Positions 1 to 5,214 of a stretch of DNA of 5,214 bases are shown in pieces. The stretch lies in assembly GCA_039028235.1 (NCBI GenBank), contig JBCCIN010000368.1, forward strand, positions 1 to 5,214, given 5' to 3'. The first letter of the stretch is position 1. Every line of letters starts with the position of its first letter. The notes below the pieces were generated by a model, which made no database searches, was not told where the DNA came from, and saw only the letters and a program-made list of their open reading frames with translations. The position numbers and the translations under genes are program-made. The stretch is from JANQPX01 sp039028235 (GTDB lineage: Bacteria; Pseudomonadota; Alphaproteobacteria; Geminicoccales; Geminicoccaceae).

Positions 1-38
1 ACTGTGCTATCTTCCGGCTTGCAACCGGGGAGATGGGC

Positions 39-494
39 ATGGACGACCTGACACTGGAGAGCGTCGACGAGGAAGGAATCAACGGGCTGATCGAGGTGAT
101 CCACCAGGGCTTCGATGCCTTTTCGCTGCCGCCAGGCGTCGATCCCTTTCGATCCGTGCCTTTCGCCTTCACCCTTCGCAACAACCGGGGCGAGATCGAG
201 GGCGCCGTCACCGGCCGTTCCGTCTGGGGCTGGCTCTACGTCCACTACCTCTGGGTCAGCGACCGATGCCGTGGCCGCGACCAGGGCACACGACTCATGT
301 GGGAAGCGGAAGCAGAAGCCGAGAAGCGCGGCTGCACGGGGGTCTGGCTCAGCACCTACAGCTTTCAGGCCGCCGCCTTCTACCAGAAGCTCGGCTATCT
401 CGAATGCGGCCGCATCGATGATTTCCCAAAAGGCCATACCCGCGTCTTCTACCAAAAACGCCTGACGTCGATGTCAAACCGGAACAAAGTCTAG
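39..494 (+). CDS. GNAT family N-acetyltransferase
   Basis: This gene encodes a 151-residue protein of the GNAT fold, which normally moves an acetyl group from acetyl-CoA to an amine; the substrate cannot be told from sequence. The core is seen as a hydrophobic strand with LWVSD at 71-75, the acetyl-CoA loop RGRDQGT at 78-84, and the following helix rich in E and A. The C-terminal part carries SFQAAAFYQKLGY (108-120) and DFPKGHTRVFYQK (128-140), typical of a group of small GNAT proteins. The usual pattern of the loop is R-G-x-G-x-G; here the middle glycine is D81, which is odd but does not break the frame. I prefer the ATG at 39 over the one at 33 because GGGAG at 28-32 then lies 6 bases upstream, while at 33 it would touch the start codon. 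The frame is open to the left edge, so a longer N-terminus is not strictly excluded. It is separated by 89 bases from the transporter operon and probably is not part of it. Confidence 0.88.
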   Translation: MDDLTLESVDEEGINGLIEVIHQGFDAFSLPPGVDPFRSVPFAFTLRNNRGEIEGAVTGRSVWGWLYVHYLWVSDRCRGRDQGTRLMWEAEAEAEKRGCTGVWLSTYSFQAAAFYQKLGYLECGRIDDFPKGHTRVFYQKRLTSMSNRNKV

Positions 495-512
495 GCCCCG
501 GACCCCGCCCGG

Positions 513-542
513 TTGCCGTTTTCGACCTTTCGATCCTATCAT
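513..542 (+). promoter_or_regulatory. Candidate sigma70-like promoter of the ABC transporter operon
   Basis: TTGCCG at 513-518 (4 of 6 matches to TTGACA) is followed after 18 bases by TATCAT at 537-542 (5 of 6 matches to TATAAT). Transcription would begin near 549-550 and leave a leader of about 35 bases before the substrate-binding protein gene. The -10 element lies inside a palindrome, see the operator entry. The call rests on pattern matching only, and promoters in high-GC bacteria often deviate from this consensus. Confidence 0.4.
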
Positions 543-547
543 CGAAA
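528..547. promoter_or_regulatory. Palindromic candidate operator over the -10 element
   Basis: The arms TTTCGAT (528-534) and ATCGAAA (541-547) are perfect inverted repeats around a 6-base centre. A further TTTTCG copy lies just upstream at 519-524, in direct orientation with the left arm. The palindrome covers the candidate -10 box, so a bound protein would block transcription. Repeated TTTCG units resemble sites described for DeoR-family sugar regulators, but no regulator gene is present in the window and the family assignment is a guess. Confidence 0.4.
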
Positions 548-570
548 AAGCGATGCAAAACCAAAAGCCA

Positions 571-577
571 GGGAGGT
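571..577 (+). promoter_or_regulatory. Strong ribosome binding site for the substrate-binding protein
   Basis: GGGAGGT at 571-577 is a near-perfect Shine-Dalgarno sequence, with GGAGG ending 7 bases before the ATG at 584. It fixes that start among several overlapping frames and fits the high expression usual for periplasmic binding proteins. Confidence 0.75.
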
Positions 578-583
578 ACGACC

Positions 584-1819
584 ATGGGCAGGAAACAGCA
601 TTGGATCAGCGGTGCCGCGGCGATCGCGCTCGGTGTCGGCATGGCCGCTTCGGCCACGGCTGCCGAGGTGCGGATCATCGTCTCGCACTACAGCGATCAG
701 ACCGCACCGATCTTCGAGGCGATGGCCGAGGAGTTTGAGGCGGCCAATCCGGACATCGACATCGTCATCGAGGACGTCGCCTGGGCCAATCTGCAGCAGC
801 GGCTGACCACCGACATCGCCGGCGGCACCGCCCCGGACATCTCAATCATCGGCACCCGCTGGCTGGTGGATTTCGTCGAGAACGACGTGGTGGAGCCGCT
901 CAGCTCATACATGGACGACGAGTTCAAGGGCCGCTTTATCGAGACCTTCATGGGCCCCTCGACCATCGACGGCGAGGTCTACGGCCTGCCGGTCGCCGCG
1001 AGCGCGCGCGCCATGTACTACAACAAGGCACTCCTGAATCAGGCGGGCGTCGGCGATCCGCCGGCCACCTGGGACGATCTGGTGGCGGTCGCGGAAAAGG
1101 TCTCGGCCCTCGGCGATGACATCCACGGTTTCGGCCTGCAGGGCGGTGGCGACACCGAGACCGATGCCTATTGGTACTATTCGCTCTGGACCCATGGCGG
1201 CGACATCCTGACCGAGGACGGCCAGAGTGGCATCGCGAGCGACGCCGCGATCGCCGCGACCGAGCGCTATAAGGGCCTGATCGATGCTGGCCTCACCCAG
1301 CCCGGCGTCACCAACTACAACCGCCAGGACGTCGAGAGCATGCTGAAGCAGGGCAAGGTCGGCATGATCCTGTCCGGCCCGTGGCTCAGAGGTCAGATGA
1401 AAGAAGAAGCGCCCGACATCGACTACGGTATCGCCGCAATACCCCAGGACGCCGCGCAGGCGACCTATGGCGTGACCGACAGCATCGTCATGTTCGCTGA
1501 CAGCGAGGTCAAAGACGAGGCCTGGAAGTTCCTCTCGGAGACCGCGTTTACCGACAAATGGCGCGCCGAATTCAGCCAGAAGGAAGGTTTCCTGCCAGTC
1601 TTCAACGCGGTCGCCGACAACGAGCACTTCGCCGGTGACCCGGAGCTGAAGGCATTTACCGACATGCTGCCTTACGCCAAGTTCGCGCCGCTGATCGCCA
1701 ACTGGCAGGAGGTCGCCGATACCACCAAGTCGGCGCTTCAGCAGGTCTACACCGGTGAGGCCGAACCAGCAGACGCCATGCAGGCCGGCGCTGACAAAAT
1801 CAACAACATCCTCAACTGA
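584..1819 (+). CDS. Sugar ABC transporter substrate-binding protein (family 1, CUT1 type)
   Basis: This gene encodes a 411-residue extracellular solute-binding protein that captures a carbohydrate in the periplasm and delivers it to the membrane permeases encoded next. The N-terminus is a clear Sec signal peptide: basic residues GRK at 2-4, a hydrophobic stretch at about 8-22, and an A-T-A site at 24-26 with likely cleavage after residue 26 or 27. The mature part opens with the family pattern EVRIIVSHY and EEFEAANPDIDI (49-60). It continues with the binding-protein signature GGTAPDI at 80-86, the YGLPVAASARAMYYNK block, and HGGDIL at 204-209. The length is normal for the family. There is no lipobox cysteine, so it should be free in the periplasm, as in Gram-negative bacteria. 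The ligand cannot be named; sugars, oligosaccharides, polyols or glycerol phosphate derivatives are all possible for this family. The gene starts after a strong ribosome binding site and is followed by a structured spacer before the permease genes. Confidence 0.93.
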   Translation: MGRKQHWISGAAAIALGVGMAASATAAEVRIIVSHYSDQTAPIFEAMAEEFEAANPDIDIVIEDVAWANLQQRLTTDIAGGTAPDISIIGTRWLVDFVENDVVEPLSSYMDDEFKGRFIETFMGPSTIDGEVYGLPVAASARAMYYNKALLNQAGVGDPPATWDDLVAVAEKVSALGDDIHGFGLQGGGDTETDAYWYYSLWTHGGDILTEDGQSGIASDAAIAATERYKGLIDAGLTQPGVTNYNRQDVESMLKQGKVGMILSGPWLRGQMKEEAPDIDYGIAAIPQDAAQATYGVTDSIVMFADSEVKDEAWKFLSETAFTDKWRAEFSQKEGFLPVFNAVADNEHFAGDPELKAFTDMLPYAKFAPLIANWQEVADTTKSALQQVYTGEAEPADAMQAGADKINNILN

Positions 1820-1824
1820 GGCGT

Positions 1825-1914
1825 GGTGGCATGGCCACCTCATTGGGTTCAGGCCGCCTTCGTCAGAACAGGCGGTTTGCGCCCAAGTTTTCGAAGATGT
1901 CGGAGAGTTTGGGC
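1825..1914. repeat. Series of three short inverted repeats after the binding-protein gene
   Basis: The spacer after the stop codon holds three successive inverted repeats. They are GGTGGC/GCCACC (1825-1830 and 1834-1839, 3-base loop), CCGCCT/AGGCGG (1854-1859 and 1870-1875, 10-base loop) and GCCCAA/TTGGGC (1881-1886 and 1909-1914, 22-base loop). None is followed by a clear T run. Each alone could be chance at this GC content. Together with the stronger hairpin at 1936-1963 they suggest a folded RNA spacer that protects the upstream message or lowers read-through into the permease genes. Confidence 0.35.
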
Positions 1915-1935
1915 CTGACACCATCCATGACGAAA

Positions 1936-1963
1936 GGCCGGGCGCGCACTGAGGCGCCCGGCC
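1936..1963 (+). promoter_or_regulatory. Perfect 10-bp GC-rich hairpin between binding protein and permease genes
   Basis: GGCCGGGCGC at 1936-1945 is the exact reverse complement of GCGCCCGGCC at 1954-1963, with an 8-base loop. All ten pairs are G-C, so the RNA stem would be very stable. It is followed by a C/T-rich tract, not a T run, so it is a poor intrinsic terminator by itself. In other binding-protein transporter operons, such as malE-malF of E. coli, hairpins at this place stabilise the binding-protein mRNA and reduce expression of the permease genes; the same role is inferred here. It may act as a partial terminator. Confidence 0.6.
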
Positions 1964-1994
1964 CCCCTCTCTCTCCCAAGCCAGGTCCCGCCAA

Positions 1995-2870
1995 GTGAAC
2001 CCCGGCCGCGGCGCGGTCATGGTGGTGCCGAGCTTGCTGCTGGCGTTTTGGATCATCGGCTATCCGATCTATGACGTGATCATGGCGGCGGTCCATGAGG
2101 TCAACCGCTTCGGCAAGCTTCGGGATTTCGTCGGCTTCGGAAACTTCGAGACGCTAGCGGCCGATCCGATCTTCTGGGCGTCGCTCTGGCGGACGCTGGT
2201 CTGGACCGTGGGTGTGGTCGGCGGCACTCTCCTGCTGTCTCTGCCGATCGCGCTGATCTTGAACGACGATTTTCACGGCCGCGGGCTGATGCGCGTGATC
2301 ATCATGCTGCCCTGGGCCGTGTCGCTCACCATGACCGCGATCGTCTGGACCTGGTCGCTGCATGGCCAATACGGCATGGTCAACGAGACCCTGCAGGATC
2401 TCGGCATTCTGTCGCGTCCGGTGGAGTGGCTGGCGACCGCTGATATCGCCTTTCCGGTCGAGATCCTGGTGGGCATTCTGGTCTCGATTCCGTTCACCAC
2501 GACGGTCTTTCTGGGCGGCCTCGCCTCGCTACCGGGCGAGATCTACGAGGCGGCGAGGATCGACGGCGCCAATGCCTGGCAGCGCTTCACCCGCCTGACC
2601 CTGCCGCTCCTCAAGAACTTCTTCAACATCGCGCTGGTGCTCAACATCATCCACGTCTTCAACTCCTTTCCGATCATCTGGGTGATGACCAAGGGCGATC
2701 CGGCGAACAGCACCGACATTCTGGTGACCTATCTCTACAAGCTCGCCTTCCGCTACGGCCGGATCGGCGATGCCGCCGCCATGTCGCTGATCATGTTCGC
2801 CATCCTTCTCGCTTTCACGATCGTCTATGCGCGCATGGCCATGAGGTCGGAGGAGGCAAGCCGTGGCTAA
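1995..2870 (+). CDS. Sugar ABC transporter permease, MalF/UgpA type
   Basis: This gene encodes a 291-residue inner-membrane subunit that forms half of the sugar channel with the MalG-type protein encoded next. Six membrane segments can be read at about 9-29, 67-90, 102-122, 152-177, 210-230 and 260-280. The cytoplasmic EAA loop, the docking site for the ATPase, is intact: YEAARIDGANAW at 184-195 followed by LTLPLL at 201-206. FVGFGNFETL at 45-54 is the conserved stretch after the first membrane segment. The start is a GTG at 1995. It is the only reasonable initiator after the in-frame stop at 1950-1952, apart from an ATG at 2019 that would cut into the first membrane segment. The ribosome binding site is weak (CCAGG near 1981-1985), fitting lower expression than the binding protein. 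The N-terminus before the first membrane segment is short for a family whose members often have 10-20 more residues there. Confidence 0.92.
   Translation: MNPGRGAVMVVPSLLLAFWIIGYPIYDVIMAAVHEVNRFGKLRDFVGFGNFETLAADPIFWASLWRTLVWTVGVVGGTLLLSLPIALILNDDFHGRGLMRVIIMLPWAVSLTMTAIVWTWSLHGQYGMVNETLQDLGILSRPVEWLATADIAFPVEILVGILVSIPFTTTVFLGGLASLPGEIYEAARIDGANAWQRFTRLTLPLLKNFFNIALVLNIIHVFNSFPIIWVMTKGDPANSTDILVTYLYKLAFRYGRIGDAAAMSLIMFAILLAFTIVYARMAMRSEEASRG
2851..2856 (+). promoter_or_regulatory. Ribosome binding site inside the MalF-type gene
   Basis: AGGAGG at 2851-2856 lies within the last codons of the upstream permease gene and ends 6 bases before the GTG at 2863. It supports that unusual start and the 8-base overlap of the two genes, so translation is probably coupled. 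Confidence 0.7.
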
Positions 2871-3690
2871 GTGGAAAAAATCGATCCTCTACTGGCTGAT
2901 CCTCTCGCCGATCCTGCTGGTGATCCTGTTTCCTTATGCGGTGATGCTGTCGACCGCGCTGAAGCCCCGCTCGGAAATCTTCGTGTTCGATCCGACCTGG
3001 TGGCCGTCCGAGCTGATGTGGTCAAACTTCGTCGACATGTGGCACGCGATCGACTTCGGCCGGGCGCTGATCAACAGCATCGTCATCAGCTCCGCCTCGG
3101 TCGCCCTGGTCCTTCTGGTCGCGATCCCCGCGGGCTACGCCACGGCGCGTTTCCAGTTCAAAGGCCAGAGCGCCTATCGCCAGTTCCTGCTGATCACCCA
3201 GATGCTCTCGCCGATCGTGCTGATCATCGGCATTTTCCGCATGATGGCGGCACTCGGCGTCGTGGATCAGCCGATCGCCCTGATCCTCGCCTATGGCGCC
3301 TTCAACATGGCGTTCGCCACCTGGATGCTGCAGAGTTTCTTCGAGACGATCCCCAAGGAGCTCGAAGAATCCGCCTGGATCGACGGCGCCACCTGGTTCC
3401 AGAGCCTCCGCATGATCTTCCTGCCGATGGCGTTGCCGGCGCTTGCTGTCACGGCTGTTCTGACCTTCGTCAACACCTGGAACGAGTTCGTCCTCGCCCT
3501 TTCCCTGCTGCGCAGTCAGGAGAGCTACACGCTCACCCTACGCATCTACGTGCTGGTAGGCGGGGCCTACAAGATCAACTGGGAGCACGTCATGGCCGCG
3601 ACGCTCTTGGCGACCGTGCCGGTGGCGATCGTGTTCGCTTGGATGCAGCGCTACATGGTCAAGGGCCTGTCGCTGGGCGGGGTGAAGTAG
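2863..3690 (+). CDS. Sugar ABC transporter permease, MalG/UgpE type
   Basis: This gene encodes a 275-residue inner-membrane protein, the second channel subunit of the importer. Six membrane segments can be read at about 8-30, 68-92, 107-128, 134-158, 187-209 and 246-264. Family landmarks are FPYAVMLSTALKP (23-35) after the first segment, INSIVIS (70-76), and the EAA loop EESAWIDGA at 168-176 followed by FLPMALPA at 186-193. Here the usual first alanine of EAA is S170, a common variant. TWNEFVLAL at 205-213 is also typical. It begins at a GTG that overlaps the end of the MalF-type gene by 8 bases and has a strong internal ribosome binding site. No gene for the ATPase subunit follows; the next gene is an unrelated TIR protein 102 bases on, counted to its ATG. 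The transporter therefore needs an ATPase encoded elsewhere, or a shared one. Confidence 0.93.
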   Translation: MAKWKKSILYWLILSPILLVILFPYAVMLSTALKPRSEIFVFDPTWWPSELMWSNFVDMWHAIDFGRALINSIVISSASVALVLLVAIPAGYATARFQFKGQSAYRQFLLITQMLSPIVLIIGIFRMMAALGVVDQPIALILAYGAFNMAFATWMLQSFFETIPKELEESAWIDGATWFQSLRMIFLPMALPALAVTAVLTFVNTWNEFVLALSLLRSQESYTLTLRIYVLVGGAYKINWEHVMAATLLATVPVAIVFAWMQRYMVKGLSLGGVK

Positions 3691-3719
3691 CTGCTACAGG
3701 CAAAGCAAGAATTCGTCTC

Positions 3720-3749
3720 TTGAGCATCTTTGTTGCAAAAGGCTATCAA
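3720..3749 (+). promoter_or_regulatory. Weak candidate promoter for the TIR gene
   Basis: TTGAGC at 3720-3725 and TATCAA at 3744-3749, 18 bases apart, each match the sigma70 consensus at 4 of 6 positions. Transcription would start near 3756, which would favour the ATG at 3793 over the TTG at 3730 as start. The gap between 3690 and 3793 shows no convincing terminator for the transporter operon, so read-through is also possible. Confidence 0.22.
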
Positions 3750-3792
3750 CACGAAGGCCGTAGCAGAGCCGGCAAGGCGACGGATCTGGAAA

Positions 3793-4746
3793 ATGTTGAC
3801 CGACGCACGAATTTTTCTTGCGCATGCCAGCGAAGACAAACCTGCAGTGATCGGGCTTTACAAAAAGCTCAAGGCAAAGGGCTATGCACCTTGGCTGGAT
3901 GCTGAAGACCTGCTGCCTGGACAGAACTGGCGGGATGAGATTCGGAGGGCCCTTCGCGAAGCCGCTATTTGTCTGGCCTGTCTTTCGAAGCACTCAATCC
4001 AGAAGCGGGGATATGTTCAGCGGGAGTTCAAGCTCGCCCTTTCCATCTGCGGAGACCTGCCTCCAGGCGATATCTATCTGATTCCCGTTCGTCTTGATGA
4101 ATGCGACATACCAGATCTGCGGATCTCCGAACTGGACTTGAACCTTCGAGACCTACAATGGGTCAATCTGTTTGACGATGATGGATTTGAGCGACTTGAA
4201 AAGGCGATCGAAGCCAAGCTGACGTCAGAGGGGGCGGGCATCGCGATGGGCGTGACATCGACACGGCCTGGCCCAGAAGCGGCGTCTGCTGCGCCAGAAT
4301 CAATTGGTAAGTGGCCTGGCGGGAGGACTCGGACTGATCAACGAAATGGGCTCCCTGCCTATGTACAAGACTTCATCGATCAGCGCTCAGTTCTCGCCTA
4401 CTGGCCCGAAGATGGTCATTGGTACCCGGCCGTCATTCATCGTGTGACGGAGTCCGGCAAGCTGCGCATACAGTTTCACGATGGTTTCGTCGGCGATCGA
4501 TCCTTTGACGACATTATCCAGATTCCCGACGTCGATTCATACATCGAGTGTCAATATGAGACAAATGTAGAGTACTTCCCTGCTCGAATTATTGAGAAAG
4601 ATGGAGATATGCTCTTTGTGGAATATTTGGCATTTGACAAAAATGACTACGATGAAACTGATGGGCAGCCGCAACTCGGCGAGAAAGCATGGGCTGACAT
4701 CGTTAGGATAAGGCTCATCGGGGAACCATCTGCGTCTCCGGATTGA
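3793..4746 (+). CDS. TIR domain protein with C-terminal tandem Tudor/Agenet-like region
   Basis: This gene encodes a 317-residue soluble protein with no signal peptide or membrane segment. Residues about 5-143 form a TIR domain of the bacterial TIR_2 type: strand and box 1 ARIFLAHASEDK (5-16), KGYAPWLDAEDLLPGQNW (29-46) with the BB-loop, and GYVQREFKLAL (73-83), where E78 is the expected NADase glutamate. A linker of low complexity follows (about 144-190, rich in A, G, P, S, T). Residues about 197-245 and 249-308 look like two small beta-barrels of the Tudor/Agenet group. The first has YWPEDGHWYPAVI and FHDG, the second has YFPARIIEKDGD, FVEYLAFD and a final AWADIV. TIR enzymes of this kind often hydrolyse or cyclise NAD when triggered by infection; here the C-terminal part would be the sensor, which is inference. 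The ATG at 3793 puts the TIR fold right at the N-terminus. A TTG at 3730 would add 21 residues but has no support. The ribosome binding site is weak (GGA at 3782-3784). GC is clearly lower than in neighbouring genes, a sign of transfer. TIR is confident; Tudor-like is moderate. Confidence 0.85.
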   Translation: MLTDARIFLAHASEDKPAVIGLYKKLKAKGYAPWLDAEDLLPGQNWRDEIRRALREAAICLACLSKHSIQKRGYVQREFKLALSICGDLPPGDIYLIPVRLDECDIPDLRISELDLNLRDLQWVNLFDDDGFERLEKAIEAKLTSEGAGIAMGVTSTRPGPEAASAAPESIGKWPGGRTRTDQRNGLPAYVQDFIDQRSVLAYWPEDGHWYPAVIHRVTESGKLRIQFHDGFVGDRSFDDIIQIPDVDSYIECQYETNVEYFPARIIEKDGDMLFVEYLAFDKNDYDETDGQPQLGEKAWADIVRIRLIGEPSASPD

Positions 4747-4859
4747 CATCGATTGTCACGTCGTCTGCGCGCCGATTTGCCTCGATCAGGTGATGTCGGT
4801 TTCATGCCGAGGCGCTTTGTTCTGCCGTCTGGCTCGACTTGCCAACGTTTCGCCGCCCT
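4747..4859. other. Gap between the TIR gene and the dehydrogenase remnant
   Basis: These 113 bases separate two convergent coding regions. I see no RNA gene, no convincing hairpin with a T run for either strand, and no open frame with recognisable homology. One edge of the suspected insertion may fall in this stretch, but no direct or inverted repeat marks it. Confidence 0.4.
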
Positions 4860-5186
4860 TCACGGTGTCAGAATCACCCGCTCCGACACCTTGCCGTCGC
4901 GCAGGTCCTGCAGGGACCGGGATGCCTCGTCCAGCGGGCGCGGGTCGGGCGGGATCTTGCCCGCCTGGCCAAAGGAGACGAGGTCTTTCAGCTCGTCGAG
5001 TGCGCCGACATAGGAGCCCTGGGTGGTCAGCGTGCGCACCGGCATAAGGGGGAGAGACACGGGCAGAGCGCCGCCGTAGAGGCCGAAAATGACCAGGCGG
5101 CCGCCTTTTCGGAGGCTGGCGAAGCCGAGCTTGTCGGTGGGCGCCGCGCCGACGAAATCGATCACGACGCGCCCCGGTTTTTCGTT
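4860..5186 (-). pseudogene. C-terminal remnant of a zinc-type alcohol dehydrogenase (MDR family)
   Basis: On the minus strand, about 105 residues match the end of medium-chain alcohol dehydrogenases. They include GRVVIDFVGAAPT, a glycine-rich turn KGGRLVIFGLYGG, a strand-and-turn LTTQGSYVGALDEL, and the closing RPLDEA and DGKVSERVILTP before the TGA at 4860-4862. A full protein is about 340-350 residues. The N-terminal 230-240 residues, with the zinc ligands and most of the NAD-binding Rossmann fold, are missing. Reading upstream from GRVV, the frame meets TAG at 5187-5189, and the sequence there is A-rich and unlike the family, so the gene is broken, not just cut by the window edge. A GTG at 5163-5165 could start a short protein, but it would have no catalytic part. 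PPDPRPLDEA also seems a few residues shorter than relatives that read PPIPVxxRPLDEA. This region is GC-rich like the transporter genes. Confidence 0.72.
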
Positions 5187-5214
5187 CTATAGTTCCCGAC
5201 GTTGCCTATCCGAC

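Noticed and set aside
495..526. Possible intrinsic terminator after the GNAT gene (CCGG repeats followed by TTTT)
   Set aside because: The stem would be only four base pairs around a seven-base loop, and the T run is too far away and too short to support a terminator.
905..2056. A 383-codon open frame on the minus strand across the binding-protein gene
   Set aside because: It is antisense to a gene with a clear signal peptide and family motifs, its translation has no recognisable domain, and long spurious frames are expected in GC-rich coding DNA.
3729..3741. TTTGTTGCAAAA resembling the tip of IS6/IS26-family terminal repeats (TGTTGCAAA)
   Set aside because: Only about nine bases match, no second copy in inverse orientation and no transposase is present, so chance is the simpler explanation. 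It lies at the left edge of the suspected insertion, which is why it was noted.
3730..3792. TTG start at 3730 that would add 21 residues to the TIR protein
   Set aside because: There is no ribosome binding site at a useful distance, and the extra residues are not part of the TIR fold, which begins right after the ATG at 3793.
2871..3905. A 344-codon plus-strand frame overlapping the MalG-type permease and running into the TIR gene
   Set aside because: It is a frame-shifted copy of the permease, rich in R, D, P and A with no membrane segments or known motifs. The permease frame is clearly the real one.
4753..5192. Several plus-strand frames of 85-117 codons over the dehydrogenase remnant
   Set aside because: They are antisense to the recognisable dehydrogenase sequence, and their products are arginine-rich with no family resemblance.
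1..5214. CRISPR array, tRNA or rRNA genes
   Set aside because: No regularly spaced direct repeats and no tRNA- or rRNA-like stretches were seen on either strand.

Overview
The window looks like a piece of a high-GC bacterial chromosome or large plasmid. A 60-base hand count inside the second permease gave about 65% GC. GTG starts, purine-rich ribosome binding sites and a CUT1-type sugar transporter suggest an alphaproteobacterium, but no marker gene here fixes the taxon.

Layout, left to right. (1) 39-494, plus strand: a small GNAT acetyltransferase. (2) 513-583: a candidate sigma70-like promoter with a 7+7 palindrome lying over its -10 element, just before the transporter operon. (3) 584-3690, plus strand: a carbohydrate ABC importer operon. 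It encodes a secreted substrate-binding protein, a 175-base spacer rich in inverted repeats, and two inner-membrane permeases of the MalF and MalG types whose genes overlap by 8 bases. No ATPase gene follows inside the window. (4) 3793-4746, plus strand: a gene of visibly lower GC (about 42% by hand count over 4561-4680). It encodes an N-terminal TIR domain with its predicted NADase glutamate, a linker, and a C-terminal region that reads as two Tudor/Agenet-like small beta-barrel modules. (5) 4860-5186, minus strand: the C-terminal third of a zinc-type alcohol dehydrogenase. Its reading frame is cut by a stop codon (5187-5189) and the upstream sequence looks unrelated, so it is a remnant.

How the parts fit. 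The binding protein and two permeases form the periplasmic receptor and membrane channel of one sugar or polyol importer, which must borrow an ATPase encoded elsewhere or has lost its own. The TIR gene sits exactly where such an operon would usually continue with an ATPase or catabolic genes, it differs in composition, and it is flanked by a broken gene. That pattern suggests an accessory insertion.

The most interesting object is the TIR protein. Bacterial TIR domains often act as NAD-degrading or NAD-cyclising effectors in anti-phage defence. Fusion to a tandem Tudor-like reader is an unusual architecture and a candidate single-gene defence or effector system. The family assignments come from reading motifs and have not been checked by any search.
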